Below, in pieces: positions 1-9,123 of a stretch of DNA of 64,000 nt; position 1 is the first letter of the stretch; each line of letters begins with the position of its first letter. Under the pieces are notes generated by a model. It was given only the letters and a program-made list of their open reading frames with translations, did no database searches and was not told the DNA's origin. A program made the translations under genes and the position numbers. The DNA is from Pedobacter ginsenosidimutans (GTDB lineage: Bacteria; Bacteroidota; Bacteroidia; Sphingobacteriales; Sphingobacteriaceae): NCBI RefSeq assembly GCF_001442625.1, contig NZ_LMZQ01000002.1, positions 186,001 to 250,000 of the forward strand, read 5' to 3'.

Positions 1-527
1 AAAACAGGTCCTTCGACAAGCTACCATTGAAGTTATTTTGCAATTGCTTACAAATAAGATATTTGTGGCCCTATGTATTACCACCCAGCTAGGCCACAGT
101 ACCGTATCCCCGTTCCACTTAATCCGGCCTAACAAATTTTTCGGGCCGCACTGCTCAAGCCTACCCACTAGCTTCAAAAGAAAAATTTTCAGCCGGTGTT
201 TTTTGTTTCTTTTTGACACCAAAAAGAAAGAAGCCTGTCCGGCTAGGACTAATAAAACACCCCGTCCTGCGGACACCCCTCTAAAAGAGGGGAATATATA
301 CCACTTGAAATTTAAACGTCATTGATATTTATACAATAAATTAACCCTCAGGATGACAATCTATATTTATGATACAGCTTCTTCACGAGAATAGCGATTG
401 TATCACTTTGGGTGCAACCACACTATTAATGTAATCTCATTCATTCTCGTTAAAACGACAATAACAGATAGGCTTAAACACAGTGATCAAATCCGTGTTT
501 ATCTGTGGCTAAAATTTTCTTTTATCT
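1..527. other. Gene-free stretch with interspersed repeats
   Basis: I see no convincing gene here. Open frames in it are short, low-complexity and lack family features. It opens with a fragment of the CTTCGACAAGCT repeat seen at several places in this window. Around 206-229 there is a perfect 10-bp hairpin, TTTCTTTTTG / CAAAAAGAAA with a 4-base loop. Positions 273-291 contain an imperfect CCCCTCT/AGAGGGG hairpin. Positions 348-378 are a near-exact inverted copy of 22797-22828. The stretch lies downstream of cdsA, so a terminator for that gene may be hidden in it, but I could not single one out. Confidence 0.6.
348..378. repeat. 31-base interspersed repeat, copy 1
   Basis: Runs from TCAGGATGACA to ATGATACAGC. 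Its reverse complement recurs at 22797-22828 with a single-base length difference in a run of T. The outer part, TCAGGATGACA, belongs to the CTGAGCCTGTCGAAGG-type repeat family of this genome. Both copies are intergenic. Confidence 0.8.
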
Positions 528-1337
528 TTAATACAAAATCAAATACAGATAGGCATAAACCACTGGAGCAGCCAATAACAATCCATCAAAACGATCTAAC
601 AAACCGCCATGGCCTGGTAATAAACCACCGCTATCCTTCGTATCCAAGCTTCGTTTAAGCATCGATTCTACTAAATCGCCTAGTGTACCAAAGCTAGCAA
701 TCAATACAGCCATGCCGATCCAAACCCAGGCTGGACTTTCGGTAAACAGAAATGATAAACCAAAAGCGACCAAAATACTGGTGAACATCCCTCCGAAAAA
801 ACCTTCCCAGCTTTTCTTTGGCGAGTGGCGCTCGAATAATTTACGCTTACCGTATTTTACCCCAAAAAGATAAGCACCTGTATCATTTGCCCAAAGCATC
901 AGTAAAAATGCCAGCGGAAGATGAAAGTTATATTCATTCCAATTTTTCAAAAAGCCTAAGGCATGGAAAAAACAGAAAGGAATGGTTACATACACAAAAC
1001 CAACAAAAGTGTAAGATATATTAGCGAACGGAATTTTGTTTTTCTTATACAGCTCAGTAATAAAAACCGAGAAAATCAGCGGGATACAAAGCAACAAATA
1101 TTTCACATCATATTCCAGGTAATGTAAACCTGCAGCCATTAAAAAGATCAAAGATCCTGCTGCCAAACCAATATTTCGGTGTGGCCTGATTCCAGAGTTT
1201 TTAATCAGCTTGTAAAATTCAAACAAAGCCAAAACACTTAAAACAAGATAAAAAATGGTAAAAGTGTAGCTCCCCAGCAGGATAGAGCCAAGCATTACAA
1301 TGGTAAAAAAGAAAGCGGTTATTGCCCTGGTTTTCAT
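528..1337 (-). CDS. cdsA: Phosphatidate cytidylyltransferase
   Basis: Converts phosphatidic acid and CTP to CDP-diacylglycerol, the branch point of phospholipid synthesis, in the inner membrane. The 269-residue protein is almost entirely hydrophobic, with about eight membrane segments. The family signature is intact near the C-terminus (about residues 225-252): SMLKRSLDTKDSGG, then PGHGGLLDRFDG, which carries the acidic and basic residues that bind metal and CTP. The PKKSWEGFFGG motif that precedes it is also typical. Length fits bacterial CdsA. It is the last gene of a minus-strand run with the DUF2007 and CPBP genes, 43 bases after the DUF2007 gene. Start is ATG at 1337. Confidence 0.95.
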   Translation of the reverse strand: MKTRAITAFFFTIVMLGSILLGSYTFTIFYLVLSVLALFEFYKLIKNSGIRPHRNIGLAAGSLIFLMAAGLHYLEYDVKYLLLCIPLIFSVFITELYKKNKIPFANISYTFVGFVYVTIPFCFFHALGFLKNWNEYNFHLPLAFLLMLWANDTGAYLFGVKYGKRKLFERHSPKKSWEGFFGGMFTSILVAFGLSFLFTESPAWVWIGMAVLIASFGTLGDLVESMLKRSLDTKDSGGLLPGHGGLLDRFDGLLLAAPVVYAYLYLILY

Positions 1338-1380
1338 TTAAGGTAAGCGATAAAGGGTGTAAGGTTTAAGATCATTTCTA

Positions 1381-1587
1381 CTATTCAATTTCGTTTTCTA
1401 CAATGTATTCTATGGCTTTATCGAAATCTACCTTATTCACCAAAACATTTATTTCGCCAATATTATATGCCGAGAGCTGTTTATTTATCGTTACCGCCGG
1501 AATTCCGGCCTCTGTTAATCCCTGTTTTAATACCTCGGCCGCAAAGGCATCGCTGGTGGTATATACTTTAACCCAATTTTCGCTCAC
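1381..1587 (-). CDS. DUF2007-family putative signal-transducing protein
   Basis: A 68-residue soluble protein. The opening WVKVYTTSDAFAAEVLKQGL followed by an AGIPAV segment and a central VLVNKVDFDKA stretch matches the small DUF2007 fold, annotated in many genomes as a putative signal-transducing protein; the biochemical role is unknown. Its 5' end overlaps the 3' end of the CPBP protease gene by 20 bases and cdsA follows 43 bases later, so the three are probably co-transcribed and translationally coupled. DUF2007 next to CPBP and cdsA is, as I recall, a common Bacteroidota arrangement. Family call is good; function is open. Confidence 0.85.
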   Translation of the reverse strand: MSENWVKVYTTSDAFAAEVLKQGLTEAGIPAVTINKQLSAYNIGEINVLVNKVDFDKAIEYIVENEIE

Positions 1588-2494
1588 GTGTTGCGTTATC
1601 TTTAAAAATTTTGAACAAAGCTATGGTAATTATTGCACTAATTAAATAGCCATACCATGGAAAACCGATTGGTTCATCAGCTTTATCAAGTGGTATATGG
1701 TGTTTTTGCATATAAAAAGCGGCACAAACCGCATAGGCATTGTTTATAAAGTGCGCAAGCATGGCATACCAGATGCTTCCGCTGTAATAATACAGGTAAC
1801 CAAAACCTGCACCCAATAACATACGTGGCACAAAACCATAAAACTGCATATGGATGGCACTAAAAATTATGGCCGATAGCCAAATAGCTAGATGTGGGTT
1901 TTCAAAAGCCCTGTTTAACGATCGCTGCACACCTCCACGAAACATTAATTCTTCGCCAATTGCAGGTATAACAGCAATCATAACGAGGTTTACAATGAAA
2001 TCGAAATTACTGCGTACAGTGATCAATTGAATGGTCATTTTCATTGCAATAGCCTCCTTTTCCTTCATCCACTGTTCTATCTTATGCAAAAAATCAGGCA
2101 AAACCATTTTTTGGTTCCATATCACGGTCCATTCCATAAATGGCATACTCAATATCATAATAGCGAGAACGAGCACCACCAATAAGAATTTTGGTTTCCT
2201 GAAAAGATAAAATTCCGTTACTTTTTTCCGCTCTGTTAAGGCCAGGGCAATTGGAGGTAAAATAAATGTTCCGATCGAACTTAATATTTGTATCACTTTA
2301 AAACCAGCAATATACTTAGGATTGCCAGCTAAAAGCATGTCCAAATTACTTACTATTCCTAAGCCATACATTAGTAAAACAATGACAATAGCTAGAATCC
2401 CAAACACAAGTCCACCTGTAACTGCGTAAAATAAAAGTAAAAGTAATTGTAAGAAAGGATTGATTTCCTCCTTGTTAGGTGTTACAAAATTCAT
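1568..2494 (-). CDS. CPBP-family intramembrane glutamic/metal protease
   Basis: A polytopic membrane protein of 308 residues with the CPBP (CAAX protease and bacteriocin-processing, Abi) signature. The EExxxR motif is E181-E182-L-M-F-R186. The second conserved histidine is H215 in FSAIHMQF and the third is H248 in LAHFINN. These residues form the active site in Rce1-like proteases. Substrates in Bacteroidota are not known. It is the first gene of the CPBP-DUF2007-cdsA run and is divergent from dusB across a 43-base gap, so the two promoters must be close together or overlapping. Confidence 0.92.
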   Translation of the reverse strand: MNFVTPNKEEINPFLQLLLLLFYAVTGGLVFGILAIVIVLLMYGLGIVSNLDMLLAGNPKYIAGFKVIQILSSIGTFILPPIALALTERKKVTEFYLFRKPKFLLVVLVLAIMILSMPFMEWTVIWNQKMVLPDFLHKIEQWMKEKEAIAMKMTIQLITVRSNFDFIVNLVMIAVIPAIGEELMFRGGVQRSLNRAFENPHLAIWLSAIIFSAIHMQFYGFVPRMLLGAGFGYLYYYSGSIWYAMLAHFINNAYAVCAAFYMQKHHIPLDKADEPIGFPWYGYLISAIITIALFKIFKDNATRERKLG

Positions 2495-2500
2495 TATTTG

Positions 2501-2508
2501 TACCTTTG
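2501..2508 (+). promoter_or_regulatory. Candidate -7 box for dusB
   Basis: TACCTTTG matches the Bacteroidota sigma-A -7 consensus TAnnTTTG and lies 29 bases before the dusB ATG, a plausible leader length. No well-placed -33 TTG is seen; the nearest upstream TTG is about 26 bases away. Inference from consensus only. Confidence 0.4.
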
Positions 2509-2537
2509 TATGTTTTATTAATCGTTGAAGATAGAAA

Positions 2538-3545
2538 ATGTCTGTTAAGATAGGAAATATAGATTTAGGTGAGTTCCCGTTATTGCTGGCTCCAATGGAG
2601 GATGTAAGCGATCCGCCGTTCCGTTATGTATGCAAAAAAAACGGGGCTGATATGATGTACACCGAGTTTATTTCTTCGGAGGGTTTGATCCGTGATGCAG
2701 CAAAAAGCAGGCAAAAGCTTGATATTTTTGAATACGAAAGGCCAATTGGTATCCAGATTTTTGGTGGCGATATCGAGCACATGCGTGAAGCCTCAGAAAT
2801 TGCTTCTGCAGCAGGGCCTGACCTGGTTGATATCAATTATGGCTGTCCGGTTAAAAACGTAGTATGTAAAGGCGCAGGCTCCAGCTTGCTACAGGATATT
2901 GATAAAATGGTAAAGATGACCGAAGCCGTAGTTAAAGCTTCACATTTGCCTGTTACCGTTAAAACCCGCCTTGGTTGGGATGATAACACCAAAAATGTTT
3001 ACGAAGTGGCCGAGCGGCTTCAGGATGTAGGCATTCAGGCACTTACCATTCATGGCAGAACAAGAGCGCAGTTATATAAAGGCGAGGCCGATTGGTCACT
3101 TATCCGGGAGATTAAACGCAATCCACGTATCAAAATACCAATTTTCGGTAATGGTGATGTAGATAGCCCTGAAAAAGCAGCAGCCTGGCGTATGGAATAT
3201 GAGATAGATGGCATTATGATCGGCCGTGCGGCAATCGGTTACCCATGGATTTTCCGCGAGGTAAAACACTTTTTTAAAACTGGTGAACACCTTGCCGGAC
3301 CAACTATTGAAGAACGTATTGAAGTTTGCCGTACACATTTAGATAAATCGCTTGAATGGAAAGGCCCTAAAACCGGAATTTTCGAAATGCGCCGCCATTA
3401 TGCAAACTATTTTAAAGGCCTGCCAGATTTTAAACCTTACCGTATGCGGTTGGTGGCCGAGCCAGATATTAACAACATTTACAGCATTTTAGAAGAAGTG
3501 GCAGAGAAATTTGCCGACTACGATGCCACTAAAGTACTGGCTTGA
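2538..3545 (+). CDS. dusB: tRNA-dihydrouridine synthase
   Basis: Reduces uridines in the tRNA D-loop using FMN and NADPH. The 335 residues begin with the FMN-barrel strand PLLLAPMEDVSDPPFR. The catalytic cysteine is C103 in NYGCPVKNVVCKGAGSSLL. TVKTRLGWD, TIHGRTRAQLYKGEADW and FGNGDV form the rest of the barrel, and GIMIGRAAIGYPWIF binds the FMN phosphate. The C-terminal helical domain (about 245-335) contacts tRNA. The overall form fits the DusB branch. apaG follows 33 bases downstream on the same strand and is probably co-transcribed. Confidence 0.95.
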   Translation: MSVKIGNIDLGEFPLLLAPMEDVSDPPFRYVCKKNGADMMYTEFISSEGLIRDAAKSRQKLDIFEYERPIGIQIFGGDIEHMREASEIASAAGPDLVDINYGCPVKNVVCKGAGSSLLQDIDKMVKMTEAVVKASHLPVTVKTRLGWDDNTKNVYEVAERLQDVGIQALTIHGRTRAQLYKGEADWSLIREIKRNPRIKIPIFGNGDVDSPEKAAAWRMEYEIDGIMIGRAAIGYPWIFREVKHFFKTGEHLAGPTIEERIEVCRTHLDKSLEWKGPKTGIFEMRRHYANYFKGLPDFKPYRMRLVAEPDINNIYSILEEVAEKFADYDATKVLA

Positions 3546-3578
3546 TTTTTGAAAGGTTTTTTTATACATTAGTAAATC

Positions 3579-3965
3579 ATGGTTACAGCTATTACAGACG
3601 GGGTTAAGGTTTCGGTAGAAACAGTGTACCAGCCAGAATATTCAAATCCGGCCAACGAGCATTATATGTTCGCTTATCGCGTAGAAATTTCTAATCTTTC
3701 TGATTATGCTGTTCAATTAATGCGCCGCCAGTGGTTTATTTTCGATTCGAACAGTAGCCGAAGAGAGGTAGAGGGTGAGGGCGTTGTAGGTTTACAGCCT
3801 ATTATCCAGCCAGGCGAAACACACGTATACGTTTCTGGATGTAACTTAAAAACCGATATGGGCAGCATGAAAGGTGCGTACTTAATGAAACGTGATATAG
3901 ATGGATCTGAGTTCGAGGTTGATATTCCAGAATTTCAGTTAGTTGCTCCTTATAAACTGAATTAA
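3579..3965 (+). CDS. apaG: ApaG-domain protein
   Basis: A 128-residue protein that is one ApaG (DUF525) fibronectin-III-like domain across its full length. Typical elements are VSVETVYQPEYS at the N-terminus, YRVEISNLSDYAVQLMRRQW, the glycine-rich EVEGEGVVGLQPIIQPGE and the YVSGCNLKTDMGSMKGAY strand pair. In Escherichia coli the gene has been linked to Co2+/Mg2+ resistance and Ap4A metabolism, but no enzymatic activity is firmly established. Length matches the family. It lies 33 bases after dusB, probably in the same transcript. Confidence 0.93.
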   Translation: MVTAITDGVKVSVETVYQPEYSNPANEHYMFAYRVEISNLSDYAVQLMRRQWFIFDSNSSRREVEGEGVVGLQPIIQPGETHVYVSGCNLKTDMGSMKGAYLMKRDIDGSEFEVDIPEFQLVAPYKLN

Positions 3966-3988
3966 TCCTTAACCCATCCTGCCACAAA

Positions 3989-4035
3989 TCGTCATTTCGA
4001 CTGAAGTGAAACGAAATGGAGAAATCTCTGAATCA
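3989..4035. repeat. CGTCATTTCGA intergenic repeat, half copy
   Basis: Contains ATCGTCATTTCGACTGAAG and then GGAGAAATCTCTGAATC. It matches the left half of the longer palindromic elements at 54475-54560 and 63531-63673. It directly follows the apaG stop region. Confidence 0.75.
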
Positions 4036-4421
4036 AATTAAGGCTATAGGTGCCTCAACAATGATATAACAGGAACCAATCTCTTTTATCCATTCTTTAG
4101 AAAAGCAATTGCAGCATTCCATTTTAGTGGTAGTCCTGCTTTTTGTTCCAAGTCTGCGCTGTGGGCTTTTCACGTCAATCAGGTTTAATTTGCAATAATC
4201 CTGCTACTATTAATGTTTAATAGCATGGTGCGTGTATCATAGTTTCTCTGCAACCGGCACCCCAAAATAGTACAACCTACCTTGCCACCTAAACCCGATC
4301 GAAGCGGGATGCCGATTTTTTCTATCGGCAGCAGCGGGAGCGGGACCGGAGCATTACTATTACCACAAAAGCTGCTTTCCAAAAACATCTATTATAACAC
4401 CAAAAGCTTAATAACCAAAAA

Positions 4422-4443
4422 CGGCCAGGATTAACCCTGGCCG
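4422..4443 (-). terminator. Intrinsic terminator of the zinc peptidase gene
   Basis: Perfect 8-bp stem CGGCCAGG (4422-4429) / CCTGGCCG (4436-4443) with a 6-base loop. Read on the minus strand it is followed by TTTTTGG. It lies 28 bases beyond the stop codon of the minus-strand gene at 4472. Confidence 0.85.
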
Positions 4444-4471
4444 CTCTGTGTTTTTCATAATTAAATATCTC

Positions 4472-5167
4472 TTAATCTCTGCTTCTTCCAAAAAGCATAG
4501 ATGCGTAATACAATAAGTTGGCTAATGCACCAACAGCAGCTACCACATAAGTCATGGCTGCCCACCAAAGCGCATCTTTAGCCTGCGCATTTTCTTCTTG
4601 TGTTTGCATTACACCATTATTATTTTTTAGCCAGGCCAATGCGCGGTTACTGGCATCAAATTCGACTGGTAGGGTAATGATACTAAATATGGTTACCAGT
4701 GCTAAACCTACTACACCAATTGCCAAAACAATTGGATTTCCGGTAAAGCCTATTAACAATACACCAATTAATAATACCCATTGCAAAAGATTAGATGATA
4801 TACTTACCACCGGAACCATGCTGCTTCTTAACTGCAACCAGTTATACGATTTCGCCTGTTGCACAGCATGGCCACATTCGTGGGCCGCTACAGCAGCTGC
4901 TGCTACGCTTCGGCTATAATATACATCTGTACTTAAATTAACGGTTTTATCTGATGGATTGTAATGATCTGTTAATTGTCCTTCGGTACTCATCACCTTC
5001 ACGTCGTATATCCCATTATCATGTAGCATTCTTTCTGCTACCTCTTTGCCCGATAAACCTGAGCTAAGTTGCATTTCAGCATACTTAGAAAACTTATTTC
5101 TAAATCGCCATTGTACAAACATGCTCAGCAATAATACCGGGATGATTAATATTAAATAAACTCCCAT
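4472..5167 (-). CDS. YugP-type zinc metallopeptidase (membrane)
   Basis: A 231-residue membrane protein of the neutral zinc metallopeptidase family represented by Bacillus YugP. An N-terminal membrane anchor (about 2-18) precedes the soluble segment. The zinc motif is H96-E97-C-G-H100 in VAAHECGHAVQQ, and at least two further membrane segments follow (QWVLLIGVLLIGF and LAIGVVGLALVTIF). VEFDASNRA supplies the conserved downstream acidic region. An in-frame ATG 36 bases earlier would add a basic stretch, MICVKRKTYRKK, before the natural membrane anchor. I chose the inner ATG at 5167 because family members start just before that anchor. A clear terminator follows. Substrate unknown. Confidence 0.9.
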   Translation of the reverse strand: MGVYLILIIPVLLLSMFVQWRFRNKFSKYAEMQLSSGLSGKEVAERMLHDNGIYDVKVMSTEGQLTDHYNPSDKTVNLSTDVYYSRSVAAAAVAAHECGHAVQQAKSYNWLQLRSSMVPVVSISSNLLQWVLLIGVLLIGFTGNPIVLAIGVVGLALVTIFSIITLPVEFDASNRALAWLKNNNGVMQTQEENAQAKDALWWAAMTYVVAAVGALANLLYYASMLFGRSRD

Positions 5168-5251
5168 TTTCTTTCTGTATGTTTTTCGTTTAACACATAT
5201 CAAAAAGCGTTCCCATATTATTTGACTGTTAAAAAATGGTACATTTATACT

Positions 5252-6388
5252 ATGCCAACAGCATTTTCATATTGGGAGAAGGAGTCATTTTTTACTTACG
5301 ATATCATTATTATCGGTAGTGGAATTGTGGGTTTAAATGCTGCCATAAGGCTTATAAAAACTGCTCCGGCTTTAAAAATTGCCATACTCGAAAGGGGCTT
5401 TTTACCAACAGGTGCCAGCACCAAAAATGCGGGTTTTGCATGCTTCGGTAGCATTTCTGAACTCATTGAGCAAGAAGAATGTGCCGGCTTAGATGACCTG
5501 GCACTCCTTATAGAAAAACGCTGGAAGGGCCTGCTTAAACTGCGCAATTTATTAGGCGATAAAACCATTGATTACCAATGTTTAGGAGGCTACGAATTAT
5601 TTAAAGATGATGACATTTTTCTGGCCGACACATGTGTATCCAAAATTGAACATTATAACCGTCTCATTAACGATATTGTAGGTGCCGATGCTTTTGCCCT
5701 TGCTAATAAGAAAATTAGTTTATTTGGTTTTGAAGGCATCAGCACTTTAATCGAAAACCGGTACGAAGCACAGATTGACAGTGGTAAAATGATGTTTGCT
5801 TTAATTCAATATGCACAAAAACTCGGCGTTAGTATATTTAATAATTGTACAGTAGATCAGATCCAGGAAGAAAACGGGGGTATGCAATTGGTAACCAAAA
5901 ACGGACACTTTTTTTGTAAACGGCTAATTGTAACTACCAATGCCTTTATAAAAGATTTATTTCCGGATATTGATGTTAGTCCTGGTCGTGGACAGGTTTT
6001 AATCACCAAACCCATTAAAGAGCTAAAAATAGCAGGTACATTCCACTACGATAAAGGTTATTATTATTTCAGAAATATAAATAATAGAGTTTTATTAGGT
6101 GGTGGCAGAAATATCAATTTTAAAGCCGAAGAAACAACCGAATTTGGTCAAAATGAGCCGGTTCAGCTAGCCTTGGAAGATTTATTAAAGAATGTAATCC
6201 TCCCTAAAGTTAATTATGAAATCGATTACCGATGGAGCGGTATTATGGCTTTTGGAAAAATCCTGGAACCACTTATAGAAGAAATTAAGCCAAATATCTT
6301 TTGCGCTACCAGGTGTAACGGAATGGGCATAGCAATTGGTGCTCAAACAGGAGAAGATGTGGCCAATTTGTTGTTGAAGAAACTATAA
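5252..6388 (+). CDS. FAD-dependent oxidoreductase of the DAO (glycine/D-amino acid oxidase) family
   Basis: About 378 residues. The dinucleotide-binding strand YDIIIIGSGIVGLNAAIRL gives GxGxxG at residues 22-27, followed by the acidic strand end IAILERG. GASTKNAGFACFGS is the DAO-family loop contacting FAD, and the C-terminal FCATRCNGMGIAIGAQTG is the second FAD segment. Members oxidise amines or amino acids; the substrate cannot be read from sequence. The start at 5252 was preferred to an upstream non-ATG start at 5222 because it leaves a short leader before the Rossmann strand. It stands alone, divergent from the zinc peptidase, and is followed by a long palindromic repeat. Confidence 0.88.
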   Translation: MPTAFSYWEKESFFTYDIIIIGSGIVGLNAAIRLIKTAPALKIAILERGFLPTGASTKNAGFACFGSISELIEQEECAGLDDLALLIEKRWKGLLKLRNLLGDKTIDYQCLGGYELFKDDDIFLADTCVSKIEHYNRLINDIVGADAFALANKKISLFGFEGISTLIENRYEAQIDSGKMMFALIQYAQKLGVSIFNNCTVDQIQEENGGMQLVTKNGHFFCKRLIVTTNAFIKDLFPDIDVSPGRGQVLITKPIKELKIAGTFHYDKGYYYFRNINNRVLLGGGRNINFKAEETTEFGQNEPVQLALEDLLKNVILPKVNYEIDYRWSGIMAFGKILEPLIEEIKPNIFCATRCNGMGIAIGAQTGEDVANLLLKKL

Positions 6389-6449
6389 TTGTTTTTACCA
6401 CAGAGAACATCGGGTTGGTATCCATTTTTAAGTATTCTTACTATAATTG

Positions 6450-6580
6450 CGTCTTCTCGACCGGAGCAAGGCGAAGTGGAGAGATCTATCTAGACAGATT
6501 TTGCTTCGCTGAGCACTTCTTGGTTCTCGACTTCGTTGCACCCGATAGCTATCGGGTCCGCTCGAAATGACGATTTGTGG
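6450..6580. repeat. Long palindromic CGTCATTTCGA-family element
   Basis: The left arm is degenerate (CGTCTTCTCGACCGGAGC). The right arm, GCTCGAAATGACGATTTGTGG, is intact. Inside is a perfect 16-base palindrome, CCCGATAGCTATCGGG (6541-6556). The internal TTTGCTTCGCTGAGCACTTC also occurs in the copy at 63531-63673. It lies between two convergent genes and may form a strong hairpin that stops transcription from both. Confidence 0.8.
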
Positions 6581-6595
6581 AATAACGCCTATCAG

Positions 6596-7435
6596 TTATT
6601 TAAACACAATCGTTTTATTCCCACTCACAAAAACGCGGTCTTCAAAAATAAGCTCCAAAGCCTCTAATAACACCTTTTTCTCTATTTCTTTTCCTGCCCT
6701 CACCATTTCTTTTACACCGAAATTATGATCAACATGGTTAGTATGTTGCGTAATAATCGGTCCTTCGTCCAGGTTATCGGTAACAAAATGGGCAGTAGCA
6801 CCAATAATTTTTACTCCCCGTTCAAAAGCCTGGCGATAGGGGTTTGCACCTATAAAGGCCGGTAAAAAGGAATGATGGATGTTAATGATTTTACCTGCAT
6901 AATCTTTTACGAAATCAGCAGAGAGGATTCGCATAAATTTAGCCAACACTAAATAATCTACCTCAAATCGATTAATAATAGCTTTAACTTCAGCCTCAAA
7001 TTCACTTTTATCCTTATTGGTATGATCGACGTAAAAATAAGGAATACCCAATTTTTCGGTAAAATCTCTCAGGCTTTCATAATTGCCTATTACACATTGT
7101 ACGTTGGCCCCTAAAGTTTTAAATTGGTTTTTGATCAGTATTTCTGCCAGGCAATGATACTCCTTGGTTACCAAAACAGCAATCTGTTTTTCCTGTTGGG
7201 TTATTAAATTTACCTCAGCAGCATTTGGCAGGTTTTCTAAAAGTTTTTCCTTTAATTTTTCGGCATCCCCCAGGTTTCCGGTACAGGCAATACGGGTAAA
7301 AAACGATTTATTCGCTTCGTCTACAAACTCGCGCATGGCGATAATATTCAATTGGTGTGCAGCCAGCACGCGGGTAATATTTGTAACTAAACCAACTTGA
7401 TCCGGACAGGATATGAGGACTGTTAATGCGTTCAT
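6596..7435 (-). CDS. purU: Formyltetrahydrofolate deformylase
   Basis: Hydrolyses 10-formyltetrahydrofolate to formate and tetrahydrofolate, balancing one-carbon pools and supplying formate for purine synthesis. The N-terminal ACT domain is residues 1-80 (LTVLISCPDQVGLVTNIT), where methionine and glycine act as effectors in E. coli. The formyltransferase-like domain follows, with NIHHSFLPAFIGANPYRQAF carrying the catalytic histidine and the substrate loop, and TAHFVTDNLDEGPIITQ carrying the catalytic aspartate. At 279 residues it has the standard length. Single gene, convergent with the FAD oxidoreductase. Confidence 0.95.
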   Translation of the reverse strand: MNALTVLISCPDQVGLVTNITRVLAAHQLNIIAMREFVDEANKSFFTRIACTGNLGDAEKLKEKLLENLPNAAEVNLITQQEKQIAVLVTKEYHCLAEILIKNQFKTLGANVQCVIGNYESLRDFTEKLGIPYFYVDHTNKDKSEFEAEVKAIINRFEVDYLVLAKFMRILSADFVKDYAGKIINIHHSFLPAFIGANPYRQAFERGVKIIGATAHFVTDNLDEGPIITQHTNHVDHNFGVKEMVRAGKEIEKKVLLEALELIFEDRVFVSGNKTIVFK

Positions 7436-7553
7436 TTATAAAATACTAATGCCCAATTATAGAAATTTTTTTTCGTTATTTTCCGTTCACAATAACTAAA
7501 ATTTTTTGGTATATCTATTTTAAATCTTCATTTTTGCTAAAATTTTTATCATT

Positions 7554-8930
7554 ATGGAGATTGCGGGTATTACTTTACTAATCGTTATTTTAATAGTCCT
7601 GGTTATTTTATTATTGAAGAAACCACAGGCTGCTCTTTCTATTATCTCGGTAGAAGACTTCGAAAGAACAAAAAGTGAAAATGAATCGTTAAAGATCAGT
7701 CTGGCCAAAGCAGACGAACGGGTTTCTAATTTATCTGCCGAAAAAGAGCACATTACCACCTTACTTAAACAAGAGCAGCAACGCCTAATTGATGAATTAC
7801 AGGCGGAGCGCGATCGGCTTGCCGACGCCAACAGAGAGTTGGAAAGTACCAGGTCTTTTTACCTGGCTGAAAAAGAAAAACTTGCCGAACAAAAGCTAAG
7901 TTTTGAACAGTCGCAAGAAAAATTAAACAAAGACTTTGAATTAATTGCCAATAAAATACTGGAGGAAAAATCGAGCAAATTTATTGAGCAGAACAGAACT
8001 AATCTGGATATCATCTTAAATCCTTTGAAAGAAAATATTAAAGCTTTTGAAGATAAAGTAGAAAAGGTTTACAAAGCCGAATCGGATGAAAGAAATACAT
8101 TGAAAGGTGTAATTTCATTATTAATGGATCAAAGTAAACAGATTCAGGAAGATGCCAATAATTTAACCAAGGCTTTAAAAGGCGATAGCAAAAAGCAGGG
8201 GAATTGGGGAGAAGTGATTTTGGAAAAGGTTTTGGAACGCTCGGGTTTAGTGCGCGATCAGGAGTACCGCATTCAAGCCTCGCATATATCCGCCGAAGGC
8301 GGTCGGTACCAGCCCGATGTGGTAATTGACCTGCCAGACAATAAACATCTTGTGGTCGACGCTAAGGTATCATTGGTTGCTTATGAGCGTTCCGTATCAG
8401 CCGAGAGCGATGAAGAGCGTGAAGGCTATGTAAAACAGCATTTAACCTCAATTAAGAATCACATCCAGGAACTATCTGCTAAAAACTACCAGGATTTATA
8501 TAAAATCAATTCTCCTGACTTTGTTTTGCTGTTTGTTCCAATCGAATCTTCTTTCAGCATTGCGGTGCAAAAGGATGCCGAACTATTCAATTTTGCATGG
8601 GATAGAAGGGTAGTAATTGTGAGTCCATCAACCTTATTAGCCACCTTGCGCACCATTGCCAGCATGTGGAAACAGGAACGCCAAAACCGGAATGTAATGG
8701 AAATTGCCCGTTTAAGTGGAAGCATGTACGATAAGTTTGTAGGCTTTATTGCTGATATGGAAAATATTGGTAAACACATTAAAAACGGGCAGGATGCTTA
8801 TGATAAAGCCATTAATAAGTTGTCAATCGGCGCGGGAAATTTAACCAATACTTCAGAAAAGATTAAAAAATTAGGCGCAAAAACCACCAAACAGATTGAC
8901 ACTAAATATCTGGATATCAATGAGGAATAG
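7554..8930 (+). CDS. rmuC: DNA recombination protein RmuC
   Basis: 458 residues. An N-terminal membrane anchor (about 5-22) is followed by a long coiled coil (about 35-150) rich in Glu, Lys and Leu, then the conserved RmuC nuclease-like core with GNWGEVILEKVLERSGL, YQPDVVIDLPDNKHLVVDAK and FVPIESSF. The D...DAK arrangement resembles a PD-(D/E)XK endonuclease. In E. coli rmuC loss raises inversion frequency at short inverted repeats, which is of interest given how many palindromic repeats this window carries. Domain order and length match the family. Monocistronic and divergent from purU. Confidence 0.93.
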   Translation: MEIAGITLLIVILIVLVILLLKKPQAALSIISVEDFERTKSENESLKISLAKADERVSNLSAEKEHITTLLKQEQQRLIDELQAERDRLADANRELESTRSFYLAEKEKLAEQKLSFEQSQEKLNKDFELIANKILEEKSSKFIEQNRTNLDIILNPLKENIKAFEDKVEKVYKAESDERNTLKGVISLLMDQSKQIQEDANNLTKALKGDSKKQGNWGEVILEKVLERSGLVRDQEYRIQASHISAEGGRYQPDVVIDLPDNKHLVVDAKVSLVAYERSVSAESDEEREGYVKQHLTSIKNHIQELSAKNYQDLYKINSPDFVLLFVPIESSFSIAVQKDAELFNFAWDRRVVIVSPSTLLATLRTIASMWKQERQNRNVMEIARLSGSMYDKFVGFIADMENIGKHIKNGQDAYDKAINKLSIGAGNLTNTSEKIKKLGAKTTKQIDTKYLDINEE

Positions 8931-9064
8931 GTAAATTCGGTTGATTTTTTAGGCCTAAAATTATAGCTAAAAACTTATAAATTTAGTGATTTTTTTTGAC
9001 GTACCTAGGACGATTTTTTTATTTTAAGCCTTTTCAGTTGATATAGCGTGCTTTTTGAATTCAA

Positions 9065-9122
9065 AGAAAATCGTCATTGCGAGGAAGCTTATTCAGCCGG
9101 CGAAGCAATCTCAATTTGAGTC
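9065..9122. repeat. CGTCATTGCGAGGAAGC repeat
   Basis: Contains ATCGTCATTGCGAGGAAGC followed by GCGAAGCAATCTCAA. This is a second intergenic repeat type, well known in form from many Bacteroidota and other genomes. It lies between rmuC and the convergent small membrane gene. Confidence 0.6.
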
Positions 9123-9123
9123 G

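Larger units (their letters stand above)
3966..4471. other. Gene-free stretch with repeats
   Basis: No supported gene. It contains a half copy of the CGTCATTTCGA repeat (3989-4035). About 4300-4388 is a degenerate element with TTTTCTATCGGCAGCAG and GCTTTCC, which has a diverged relative at 52863-52930. An intrinsic terminator at 4422-4443 serves the minus-strand peptidase gene. Confidence 0.6.

Noticed and set aside
38..325. 95-codon plus-strand frame at the window start
   Set aside because: It runs through intergenic repeats and a T-rich hairpin; the translated protein has no family features.
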